Origin: Labia minor
Taxonomy: Eukaryota; Arthropoda; Insecta; Dermaptera; Spongiphoridae
Reading direction: 5' to 3'
Assembly: GCA_963082975.1 (NCBI GenBank)
Contig: OY720345.1
Location: forward strand, 26,916,611 to 26,980,610
Length of the DNA: 64,000 nucleotides
In this document: positions 1 to 8,524 of the stretch, in pieces
How the letters are laid out: every line of letters starts with the position of its first letter
Numbering within the stretch: the first letter of the stretch is position 1
Position numbers and translations under genes: made by a program
Notes under the pieces: generated by a model
What the model was told of the DNA's origin: nothing
The model's input: the letters and a program-made list of their open reading frames with translations, nothing else
Database searches by the model: none

Positions 1-688
1 ATTATTATTTCCTCTAGTTTAAAGCCTCACAGCTTCATTTCAATATGAAAATATTTCAGTTTATATTTGAAATTCATTTTAATGTAGGTACCTCTATAAT
101 TTTAATTTATTTTAATATTTTTTTATTTTCAAGTTTTGTTTGATTTTTCTAATTTTTATTATTATAAATTAATAATTTCTCTTTTAATATTGTTTTGTTG
201 TAATTATCTTGGCTTCAATTCAATTGAATCTCAGACTTTATTATTTTATTCATAAATACACTTGTGATATTAAATGTTGATTTATAATAATTAAAGTAGT
301 TAATTTATTTCTAGTTTTAATCTCTCTGTCTTATTTATTTATTATTTTTTTATTAAGCCAATTATATATTGACATTTATTATTATAATTTAAATGTCAAT
401 CAAGTTTGTTCACTTGTGTTTTATGTAAACAGAAATGAATTGAAATGTTGAATCATGATGCATTTCTTTCCAATAAAATATATTTTTATTTTTTTTTATA
501 TTTATTATATTATTTTAAAATATTTATTGTTTGTTTATTTTATAGAATATAATTTTTATTAATTTAATAATATTTACTTTTATTACTATTATTTTATTAA
601 TTTTATATGACAATAATTTTGTTTATTTTCACTTTTTATACACAAGAATGAATTGAAATGTTGAATCTGATACATTTCTAATAGTTTA
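1..688. other. AT-rich non-coding stretch with a short imperfect repeat
   Basis: No gene is visible; the stretch is dominated by A/T runs. A roughly 40-bp unit containing GAATTGAAATGTTGAATC occurs twice, near 433-470 and 648-680, in the same orientation. It could be a relic of an older repeat or a local duplication. Confidence 0.6.
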
Positions 689-1252
689 TAATGGGGGCCA
701 TACACTATGCGATTGCCTGCAGGCCGTCGCCTCAACAGGCGATCGTAAGACCAATATCGCCGAGTTCCATACACTAATAGTCAACCGCCTGCAGGCGGCC
801 GTACTGAACTGTTGATAATAGCCTGAAGATAGCACACACTACAGTCCGGTACCTGCAGGCGGACTGTCGGTCAATGAAACAGAACTGCAGGAGATCCCCA
901 GTTTTTCACCATCCGTCTGAAACGTTGCTATGTTTGTTTTGTCAGTTCTTGGGGAACCCCAAGAAAAAAGGGTCTGGGTAAAAAGTTGGCTGCGAGATAG
1001 AGAGGCTAGCTCTCACATTCCTCACTCCCAATCGTCGCTCTAGTTTCTTCATGGTCGGCTGTAAACAATAGCAAGTCGAAATACCACAGTGACGGGGTGT
1101 ATACGTCATCATCCGATGAGCCCGACTTTTGCTGTTTTACTTTCTTCAACTCTTTACGGAACGCACATCTCAAGTTATTAATTTTTTTTTTCACTGTGTC
1201 AATGGTGGCTGACGGCACAGTTTTTTGATAGAACTTCAACAACTCACCGTAC

Positions 1253-2244
1253 AGCGCCCCATACACTGTCAGTTTAACTGAAGATAATCGTAAGGCCGTA
1301 GATCGGGATTGCCCACACATTTATCAGTTGATCTGAAGATAATGGACTGCAGTTCGCCCGGACTGAAAGTGTGTGGTCGCCGGGCAGGCGGGGATAGGAT
1401 GAGAGATTCGCGACAGGCAGCGACCTGTCGGATAATGATCTCATGTGCCCCCCACCACACACTGTCAGTTAGCCTGCAGGCAAACGATCTGTTGTCACCG
1501 TTTCCATCAGTTTTGCGTGAGATAATTTTCGTGAGATCATTCACCAGCCGAGATTGGACTGACGAGGAAAGATGGACTGGAAACCTCCTTTCATTTCTGC
1601 ATTTATTGAATTATATCGGGCCTACCCCTGTTTATGGAAAGTCAAGAACGATGCCTACGCTAATAAAAGATCGCGGGATGAGGCGTACGGTGAGTTGTTG
1701 AAGTTCTATCAAAAAACAGTGCCGTCAGTCACCATTGACACAGTGAAAAAAAAATTAATAACTTGAGATGTGCGTTCCGTAAAGAGTTGAAGAAAGTAAA
1801 ACAGCAAGTCGGGCTCATCGGATGATGACGTATACACCCCGTCACTGTGGTATTTCGACTTGCTATTGTTTACAGCCGACCATGAAGAAACTAGAGCGAC
1901 GATTGGGAGTGAGGAATGTGAGAGCTAGCCTCTCTATCTCGCAGCCAACTTTTTACCCAGACCCTTTTTTCTTGGGGTTCCCCAAGAACTGACAAAACAA
2001 ACATAGCGCAACGTTTCAGACGGATGGTGAAAAACTGGGGATCTCCTGCAGTTCTGTTTCATTGACCGACAGTCCGCCTGCAGGTACCGGACTGTAGTGT
2101 GTGCTATCTTCAGGCTATCATCAACAGTTCAGTACGGCCGCCTGCAGGCGGTTGACTATTAGTGTATGGAACTCGGCGATATTGGTCTTACGATCGCCTG
2201 TTGAGGCGACGGCCTGCAGGCAATCGCATAGTGTATGGCCCCCA
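1253..2244 (+). mobile_element. Inner MADF-gene element inserted into the outer copy
   Basis: A complete second copy in the opposite orientation. Its ends are AGCGCCCCATACACTG at 1253 and, on the other strand, TGGGGGCCATACACTA at 2244. The outer copy's sequence resumes on each side with TAC at 1250-1252 and 2245-2247, so the insertion made a TAC target duplication inside the MADF codons of the older copy. Removing 1253-2244 plus one TAC rejoins the outer reading frame. The inner element contains four CCTGCAGG palindromes (1473-1480, 2077-2084, 2141-2148, 2213-2220) and the near-palindrome at 1411-1430. Confidence 0.85.
1572..1930 (+). pseudogene. MADF-domain protein gene of the inner element, frameshifted
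   Basis: The ORF starts at the ATG at 1572 and encodes the first 40 residues of a MADF domain (FIELYRAYPCLWKVKNDAY and so on), then ELLKFYQKTV. MADF is a DNA-binding Myb/SANT-like domain that starts with a helix of the FIELYR..PCLW type and ends with a LWYFD..LF motif. The frame breaks in the A-run after GTG near 1746: this copy has nine A where the outer copy has ten, so translation stops at 1766. A second small loss, two A, lies near 1805. The downstream LWYFDLLLF codons are still present in the shifted frame. In the element it would be the accessory DNA-binding protein. It is almost surely dead as written, unless the homopolymer is a sequencing error. Confidence 0.75.
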
Positions 2245-2682
2245 TACGCCTCATCCCGCGATCTTTTATTAGCGTAGGCATCGTTCTTGACTTTCCATAA
2301 ACAGGGGTAGGCCCGATATAATTCAATAAATGCAGAAATGAAAGGAGGTTTCCAGTCCATCTTTCCTCGTCAGTCCAATCTCGGCTGGTGAATGATCTCA
2401 CGAAAATTATCTCACGCAAAACTGATGGAAACGGTGACAACAGATCGTTTGCCTGCAGGCTAACTGACAGTGTGTGGTGGGGGGCACATGAGATCATTAT
2501 CCGACAGGTCGCTGCCTGTCGCGAATCTCTCATCCTATCCCCGCCTGCCCGGCGACCACACACCTTCAGTCCGGGCGAACTGCAGTCCATTATCTTCAGA
2601 TCAACTGATAAATGTGTGGGCAATCCCGATCTACGGCCTTACGATTATCTTCAGTTAAACTGACAGTGTATGGGGCGCTTAA

Positions 2683-2938
2683 CATAGAAAATTTGAAAAA
2701 TATTCTTATAGTATATAGTTCCCGATTGTTAATCCTTTTCATGGTTGTACAAACATTATTCAAAAAAATAGTCTTTCATTTTAGAATGATTTGTTCTTCT
2801 AATATTTATTTTCGATGATTTATTCAAGTATAATATTATTTTAAGCAAATTTACGAATTATCCAGAAATACAAATATACAAAATAAATATATTTAAATCA
2901 ATTTTATTTCTAAATAAAATATAATTATTCTAAAGTTC
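2683..2938. other. AT-rich spacer
   Basis: No gene or repeat recognised. Confidence 0.5.
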
Positions 2939-3131
2939 TAGTGATTCTCAAACGGTGAGGCGCAAGAATTTCTTAGAGAAAATATTAAAAAAACAATGAT
3001 TAACTGTCTGAAAAAAAGCACAAAAGCACAAATAGAACATTTCTTGTTTAGTAATAGTAATTAAGCGGGGGATGCGATGAAAATTATGATTAAAAACTGG
3101 GCCGCGAATACTTAAAGGTTAAGAAACGCTG
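2939..3131. mobile_element. hAT-like MITE
   Basis: The ends, read inward, are TAGTGATTCTCAAACGGTG and CAGCGTTTCTTAACCTTT. These are the usual hAT termini of the CAGTGGTTCTCAA type. The body of about 190 bp has no ORF. The 8-bp flanks do not match, so the target duplication has decayed or the exact ends are off by a few bases. It lies 13 bp upstream of the LTR element's target duplication. Confidence 0.6.
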
Positions 3132-3148
3132 CTTTATTTAATATACCT

Positions 3149-3937
3149 TGTAACGAATGTATATTTGTTATATATAAATATGACAAAGTCACCCCAGGCG
3201 CTGTTGCATGACTGAATGGCAACGTCTGGGGGAGTCCAACTGCCCTCCGCGCGGTTGGTGACTTGGCATTATATAGTTAGTCAGATGCTAACCTTCTTTG
3301 TGTAAAGACGTGTTATCCTGTCTCCGCGTTCTTTGTGTAAAGACGTGTTTTGATGATCCTCCATGTTGGATGGATCCTTTGTGACTCCCATGGTGGAGAA
3401 GTAATATAATATTTCTTATAATTATACATTTTCTTTGACTCCCATGGTGGAGAAGTAATATAACATTTCTTATAATTATACATTTTCTTTGACTCCCATG
3501 GTGGAGAAGTAATATAATATTTCTTATAATTATACATTTTCTTTTAAACAACCGTTTTTCAATTTAACTTAAACTACATCCTTATTGACCAGTCTCATTA
3601 AAATCTGCTTTACCTCTGAGTATAGCATGGCGCCCATTTAACCTTCATCTCTGCTGGACCATTGGAGGAAAGGTAGTTTGTTCTCTGCAGCTGCGGGTAA
3701 TATTTTCCCCCTTCAAGAAGATATCCACCTGCCTACCTGTGGAGACCTTAAACTCTTTTTTCCCTCTCCACATAAGATCCATTTTTTTCCCTCTCCCATT
3801 TCCCCTCTTCTCTCTTCTATCACATTTTCCCTCCCTTCTCTCCCCCTTCTTCCCTCCTCCTTGTAAGGGGCCTGTTGGCATCCACTGTGGGCCTCCCCCC
3901 CTTACAAATTGGCACCCAACGTGGCCCTCCCCTTACA
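3149..3937 (+). repeat. 5' LTR
   Basis: The LTR starts TGTAACG and ends CTTACA. It contains three tandem 54-bp units starting at 3383, 3437 and 3491 (GACTCCCATGGTGGAGAAG), two copies of CTTTGTGTAAAGACGTGTT (near 3297 and 3331), a CT-rich block near 3750-3865, and at its 3' edge primer-site-like repeats. No ORF in it is likely to be real. Confidence 0.93.
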
Positions 3938-3940
3938 AAT

Positions 3941-3958
3941 TGGCGCCCAACGTGGGGC
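3941..3958 (+). other. Primer binding site for tRNA-Lys(CUU)
   Basis: The 18 bases TGGCGCCCAACGTGGGGC lie 3 bp after the LTR end. From memory of animal tRNA-Lys(CTT), its 3' end including CCA is the exact reverse complement. Similar sequences also occur upstream, inside the LTR (near 3878 and 3911), and downstream (near 3971). Confidence 0.85.
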
Positions 3959-4413
3959 TCCCCTTACAAATTGACGCCCAACGACAAGGCCTGTTTTCCC
4001 CACCCCTGTGAAGGCAATAAGTGATATTAGTGCAAATAATTTGTGAATATTAATCAACCATATGGTGACACTCGCCCTAAGGAACAACCACACTTAAGTA
4101 CATTTATATATATTTTTTTTTCTTTTGGTTTTAAAACCTATGATTTTTTTTTTATTTTTCTTTCTATTATTTATACTTTGTTTGAGAATTGAATTTTTTT
4201 TTTCTCTCTTTCTCAGTTACATTGACATTGTATTATTATTATTATTATTTTTTATTTTTACTTTCATTGTATTTATTTATTATTTAGTTATTAGGATTTA
4301 TTTAATTTAATATTCAATTTATATATTTTTATTTTTATATTATAGTTTTTACATACAATTAATTAATTATTATAATTAGTAGTAAAATATAGTATATAAT
4401 TTATTGTTAAGAG
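3959..4413. other. Untranslated leader of the LTR element
   Basis: After a third primer-site-like repeat near 3971 the leader becomes T-rich and then AT-rich up to the gag ATG at 4414. No splice signal stands out. Confidence 0.6.
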
Positions 4414-6174
4414 ATGGCTTTCCTCACTAGAGCACGTAAGGAGGATTTAATAGTTTTGGCTGATGAATTGGGCATTGAAATTAATAATTCAATGAAAATT
4501 ATTCAAATTAAAGATGCTATATTAGCACATGATGATTTTGATGATGAGATAGCTCAGGGTATCCTCAATTCTATTGTAGAACAGAGAGTTGAAAGGCTAG
4601 AGTTAGAAAAAATTAGACTTAACTCACCTCATCAAAACCCTCCACCTGTAGGAGCCCCCTTTCCCCAAATAGATTTAGCCAATCGCCTCCCAAAACTTAA
4701 TAAAAATGATGATATTAATTCATACTTAATGGTCTTTGAAAGACAGATGAATTTTTTTAAAATACCTCAAGAAAATTGGGTATCTTATTTATCTACAACC
4801 CTCCCTTTAGACCTAGTAAGGTTGTTATATAGAGAATCGGATAAAAATTTAATGGATTTTAATTATATTAAAACCCTTTTGATGCAAAGATTTAAAATCA
4901 CTAAAGAAAAGATGCGTCAATTATTTTACAACAGTAAAAAATGTCCCACTCACACGTGGACTGATTTCTATCATAGCTTATTGGTTCATTTTGAATCATG
5001 GATAAAGGAATTGAATATCAATAACTTCGAGGCATTAAAGGATTTAATTATTACAAATCAATTAAAAACTCACGTGTCATCACAATGTCGTGAGCACTTT
5101 TTAGATGAATGGGAAACATTAAATAAGCCTCTTGAATTAATAAAAAAACTTGAAAATTATGACAACCTCCGAAATACGGATGGCAAAATTGTAAATAAAG
5201 TAGCCCCCCGTGGCACTGATACCGTTTCTATGGAGAAACCTTTTAAAAATGTAAAAAAATGTTATGGATGTGGGAAAATAGGTACTATTAAGCCCAAATG
5301 CACTGATTGCAATCCCCAATTAAAAACTAATAAAGTGGATCCTACTTTTAATTTTAGTAATACTATCAAAATATCTTCAAATGAACAAAAAGGATTTCTC
5401 CCTCTCCTCCCCATTCAAATAGGCGATGCCACGGGTACGGCATGTGCTGACTCTGGTGCCTCTCATTCCATAGGGAGTGAAAAATTATATAATATTTTAA
5501 AAAATAAAAATGTTACATTTTATAATAAATCAGTAACTATTAGTTTAGCTGATGGCTCTAGCCAAGAGCATCAAGTAGATTTAATTGAATTACCTATAAA
5601 TATTAAAAATAAAATAGTGCCCACCAGGCTGATGTTTTTTCAAAATCAAAAAATCCCCAGAACCTTATTGGGAAATGATTTTTTAAAACAGGCAAGATTA
5701 ATTATTGATCTTTGCTCTAACCAGTGGTATTTTAATAATGGAATGAAATTAAAATACCCCTTTGAGAAAGAGGAACCCCTTTTCACCTCTGAACCTCTTA
5801 AAATTCATTATTTATCGAATATTTTAATTACTAACAAAATGTTAAACGTCTCCCAAAAGCAGAAATCGAATCCCTTATTGAAGGAATCCAATAATATCTT
5901 TACTGCAGGGGGAGAGCCTGCACCTTTTGGTGAGCACATAAATGGACAGGTGATTTACAATGACAACTTCGTCCCAGAAATCACCCCTTATCTAAAGAGA
6001 TTCGCAAATAATTTGAAAGTTATAAATGAAAGAATCGAATCTAAGCAATTAAAAAATAAGAATTGCAATGATAAAAATCTTCAACAATTGTCATTTCCTA
6101 TACAAACTTGCTCTTGGTATAGGAGATATATTCCTAAAAAGAGAGGTCGACCTCGAAAGGGTGACTCTAATTAA
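4414..6174 (+). CDS. Gag-protease polyprotein of the LTR element, with internally deleted pol remnant
   Basis: 586 residues, from the ATG at 4414, the first in-frame start after the leader. Residues 1-70 form an R/K-rich, SAP-like N-terminal helix region. Residues about 90-265 are a helical retrotransposon Gag capsid. Residues 283-299 are a zinc-knuckle-like CX2CX4TX4C in which the usual His is Thr. The aspartic protease active site is D346-S-G-A, with the second family motif LLGND at 418-422. Residues about 480-510 (IF..GGEPAPFGEHI) look like the protease-reverse transcriptase linker of Gypsy elements. Residues about 511-545 (FVPEITPYLKR) resemble the end of an integrase, 566-574 reads CSWYRRYIP, and the C-terminus has an AT-hook-like KKRGRPRKG. 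No reverse transcriptase, RNase H or integrase catalytic core is present. An in-frame loss of most of pol is the simplest explanation; the motif assignments after residue 480 are inference. Confidence 0.85.
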   Translation: MAFLTRARKEDLIVLADELGIEINNSMKIIQIKDAILAHDDFDDEIAQGILNSIVEQRVERLELEKIRLNSPHQNPPPVGAPFPQIDLANRLPKLNKNDDINSYLMVFERQMNFFKIPQENWVSYLSTTLPLDLVRLLYRESDKNLMDFNYIKTLLMQRFKITKEKMRQLFYNSKKCPTHTWTDFYHSLLVHFESWIKELNINNFEALKDLIITNQLKTHVSSQCREHFLDEWETLNKPLELIKKLENYDNLRNTDGKIVNKVAPRGTDTVSMEKPFKNVKKCYGCGKIGTIKPKCTDCNPQLKTNKVDPTFNFSNTIKISSNEQKGFLPLLPIQIGDATGTACADSGASHSIGSEKLYNILKNKNVTFYNKSVTISLADGSSQEHQVDLIELPINIKNKIVPTRLMFFQNQKIPRTLLGNDFLKQARLIIDLCSNQWYFNNGMKLKYPFEKEEPLFTSEPLKIHYLSNILITNKMLNVSQKQKSNPLLKESNNIFTAGGEPAPFGEHINGQVIYNDNFVPEITPYLKRFANNLKVINERIESKQLKNKNCNDKNLQQLSFPIQTCSWYRRYIPKKRGRPRKGDSN

Positions 6175-6430
6175 TTATTAAGAACTATTGTATATTTTTC
6201 TTTGATTTTTGTGAACTTTTTTATATTATTAATTGTTTAATTAATTATTAAGAACTATTGTATATTTTTATTTGATTTTTGTGAACTTTTTTTATATTAT
6301 TAATTGTTTAATTAAGTATTAAGATTATTATGTGTTTTTCTTAAATTTTTGTGAACTTATGTATTATCCATTTTTTTAGTTAAGTATTAAGAATTATTAT
6401 ATCTTTGTCTTTAATCTTTATGAATTTTTT
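6171..6430. repeat. About 70-bp AT-rich tandem repeat downstream of gag-pro
   Basis: A unit starting TTAATTATTAAGAACTATTG recurs at 6171, 6241, about 6309 and, degenerate, about 6379. Each carries TTTTTGTGAACTTTTT. It directly follows the gag-pro stop codon and has no ORF. Confidence 0.75.
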
Positions 6431-6473
6431 TTTTGTTGTATTATTAAATATTGTTTTTCGCTTTTCTCTTTTT

Positions 6474-6517
6474 CTGACTCCTTCGTTGGGACTTCTTCAG
6501 GAGTCAGAGGGGGAGGA
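6474..6517 (+). other. Hairpin and polypurine tract before the 3' LTR
   Basis: CTGACTCCT (6474-6482) and AGGAGTCAG (6499-6507) can form a 9-bp stem. The second arm runs into the purine tract AGAGGGGGAGGA (6506-6517), which abuts the 3' LTR, where second-strand priming is expected. Confidence 0.8.
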
Positions 6518-7306
6518 TGTAACGAATGTATATTTGTTATATATAAATATGACAAAGTCACCCCAGGCGCTGTTGCATGACTGAATGGCAACGTCTGGGG
6601 GAGTCCAACTGCCCTCCGCGCGGTTGGTGACTTGGCATTATATAGTTAGTCAGATGCTAACCTTCTTTGTGTAAAGACGTGTTATCCTGTCTCCGCGTTC
6701 TTTGTGTAAAGACGTGTTTTGATGATCCTCCATGTTGGATGGATCCTTTGTGACTCCCATGGTGGAGAAGTAATATAATATTTCTTATAATTATACATTT
6801 TCTTTGACTCCCATGGTGGAGAAGTAATATAACATTTCTTATAATTATACATTTTCTTTGACTCCCATGGTGGAGAAGTAATATAATATTTCTTATAATT
6901 ATACATTTTCTTTTAAACAACCGTTTTTCAATTTAACTTAAACTACATCCTTATTGACCAGTCTCATTAAAATCTGCTTTACCTCTGAGTATAGCATGGC
7001 GCCCATTTAACCTTCATCTCTGCTGGACCATTGGAGGAAAGGTAGTTTGTTCTCTGCAGCTGCGGGTAATATTTTCCCCCTTCAAGAAGATATCCACCTG
7101 CCTACCTGTGGAGACCTTAAACTCTTTTTTCCCTCTCCACATAAGATCCATTTTTTTCCCTCTCCCATTTCCCCTCTTCTCTCTTCTATCACATTTTCCC
7201 TCCCTTCTCTCCCCCTTCTTCCCTCCTCCTTGTAAGGGGCCTGTTGGCATCCACTGTGGGCCTCCCCCCCTTACAAATTGGCACCCAACGTGGCCCTCCC
7301 CTTACA
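6518..7306 (+). repeat. 3' LTR
   Basis: It has the same length and internal repeats as the 5' LTR, each shifted by 3369 bp (54-bp units at 6752, 6806 and 6860). It ends CTTACA, followed by ACCT. Confidence 0.93.
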
Positions 7307-7310
7307 ACCT

Positions 7311-7714
7311 TTTTTATCTTATTTATTATTTATTTTATTCATTGATTTCTTCCACGTTCACCTTAGTAGTAAGTAGTAGCAGTATATATTTTAAATTAAA
7401 CGTAAAATGGAAAAATTTTTTTGGCAACTATTTTATCATAAAAGAAATGATTGCCAATTCCTCAACCCCCTTTCTTGTCCAATGATATTGGAAAGTATAA
7501 AATTTACCCCTTATTATGAAATTTATACTAAAGTGATAATTAAAGGAATAATTAATAATTTTGGAGTTTTTTTATATAAAATAAATACACTTGGTGATTT
7601 ATTATCGTAATGAGATTGTAATATGTCGATCGATCGAATTAAAATTCAATTCTAAAATTTTAAATGTACGTGTGGAAAAATAAAAAAAAAGATAGAGAAG
7701 AGGTCTTCATTAAA
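7311..7714. other. AT-rich spacer
   Basis: Resumes the host sequence interrupted by the LTR element. No gene recognised. Confidence 0.5.
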
Positions 7715-8035
7715 TTATTATCGCCCGGTTGATGTATAAGCACCAATAGCCACCATTGTAGCGGGGGTGTAATCTTCTGGCATGATCGGCCTGAAGGGAA
7801 ATCTGCGCCAAAGAGCCCGGGTAAACGAGACCCGGATAAATCAAATGGCCCGCTGCCATGATATACGAGTGCCAGGCCAAATGAATGAACAGCCGCCAAC
7901 GCAATTGGCAGAGACGCCCCATTCATCCACCAAGATAGCGAACAACTACTAAATGACTTGACATTTTTACTTTTGCCAAAATGTCTATTACCCGTGCCCA
8001 ACCCTACGCTGATTGAAAAGGGCACACATAAGCAA
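7715..8035. other. Unrecognised GC-richer patch with overlapping open frames
   Basis: Base composition changes sharply here to balanced GC. On the minus strand two overlapping frames stay open: one of 145 codons (8097-7660) and one of 70 codons (7922-7710). The longer frame is hydrophobic around 7935-7850. I do not recognise either product, and a third minus frame also has a long open segment, so it is unclear which, if any, is coding. It could be a diverged exon, a transposon piece or transferred DNA. I found no convincing splice pair. Confidence 0.35.
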
Positions 8036-8148
8036 ATGATTATAGAATCTACAAAAATAATTTTTTTTTTCTCAATCAATTCATTGGCGACACACAAAGA
8101 AAAAGATAAGTGTACAATTTATTTACTTACCTATAATAGACTGTGTAA

Positions 8149-8340
8149 TGCCTTGTTTACACGGGCTTAGTTCTTGCCATTAGTACTAAGTACTTACAAC
8201 AATTTTGTGACGAGTAAACACCTTGTATTTGTAGTTAGTATTAGAAGAGTAGCGAGTCGAGTGGATAGAAATGGTTACTAACGACAAGTAGGTACTCCCA
8301 GTATCTAATGACAAGAACTAAGCCCGTGTAAACAAGACAT
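8149..8340. mobile_element. MITE with about 34-bp terminal inverted repeats
   Basis: The ends, read inward, are ATGCCTTGTTTACACGGGCT and ATGTCTTGTTTACACGGGCT, and the match continues through TAGTTCTTG(C/T)CATTAG. The core of about 120 bp has no ORF. The flanks are AT-rich and the target duplication is ambiguous, so I do not assign a superfamily. Confidence 0.75.
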
Positions 8341-8524
8341 AATATAGTTTATGATAATAATCAGAGGTCGGTAACCTTTTTCAACAGTCGGGCACATTTC
8401 TGAAATAATATAACAGATTATAGAATCTACAAAAATAATTTGTGTGGACACACTTGGTGATACTTAGAGCCATATTGAAAAATCGAAAAAATCGAGCCTG
8501 ATCGCAAAAACATTTTACCTTTTT

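Larger units (their letters stand above)
1006..2360 (-). pseudogene. MADF-domain protein gene of the outer element, interrupted by the inner copy
   Basis: The gene reads on the minus strand from the ATG at 2360 to 2248 and resumes at 1252, ending at the stop at 1006. Without the inserted element it would be about 119 residues, essentially one MADF domain: an N-terminal helix with FIELYRAYPCLW, a middle VKKKINNLRCAFRKELKKVK basic helix, and LWYFDLLLF near the end, followed by an acidic tail. The A-run that breaks the inner copy has ten A here and keeps the frame open. Apart from the insertion I see no lesion, so this copy was intact when it was hit. The role is inferred from the family: binding to element ends or chromatin. 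Confidence 0.75.
692..2679 (-). mobile_element. Outer MADF-gene DNA transposon, PIF/Harbinger-like, split by a self-copy
   Basis: This element reads on the minus strand and is cut in two by the inner copy at 1253-2244. Its two parts, 692-1252 and 2248-2679, are together 993 bp, almost exactly the 992 bp of the inner copy. It is flanked by TAA on both sides (689-691 and 2680-2682). The ends, read inward, are TGGGGGCCATACAC and AGCGCCCCATACAC, a short imperfect terminal inverted repeat. A 3-bp target duplication and a Myb/SANT-like accessory gene are known traits of PIF/Harbinger elements; that assignment is inference, because no DDE transposase is present. The element is visibly richer in G+C than its surroundings. 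Confidence 0.8.
3145..7310 (+). mobile_element. Complete LTR retrotransposon, Gypsy-like, non-autonomous
   Basis: Two direct LTRs of 789 bp (3149-3937 and 6518-7306) flank a 2.58-kb internal region with primer site, a single gag-protease ORF, an A/T-rich tandem repeat and a purine tract. The whole is bounded by the 4-bp target duplication ACCT (3145-3148 and 7307-7310). LTRs begin TGTAACG and end CTTACA. The two LTRs have equal length and look the same wherever I compared them, so the insertion is young. Reverse transcriptase, RNase H and integrase core are absent, so mobility would depend on a related full-length element. Confidence 0.93.

Noticed and set aside
1309..1701. 130-codon open frame overlapping the MADF start
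   Set aside because: It overlaps the MADF gene in another frame, has no domain and recurs only because the element is duplicated.
3288..3551. 87-codon minus-strand frame in the LTR, and its twin at 6657-6920
   Set aside because: It is a translation of the 54-bp tandem repeat in the LTR; no conserved domain.
3149..7306. CRISPR-like interpretation of the tandem repeats
   Set aside because: The repeats are contiguous without unique spacers and lie in an LTR element of a eukaryote.
7660..8097. Organellar DNA insertion
   Set aside because: The composition shift suggested it, but no frame matched an organelle protein that I could recognise.
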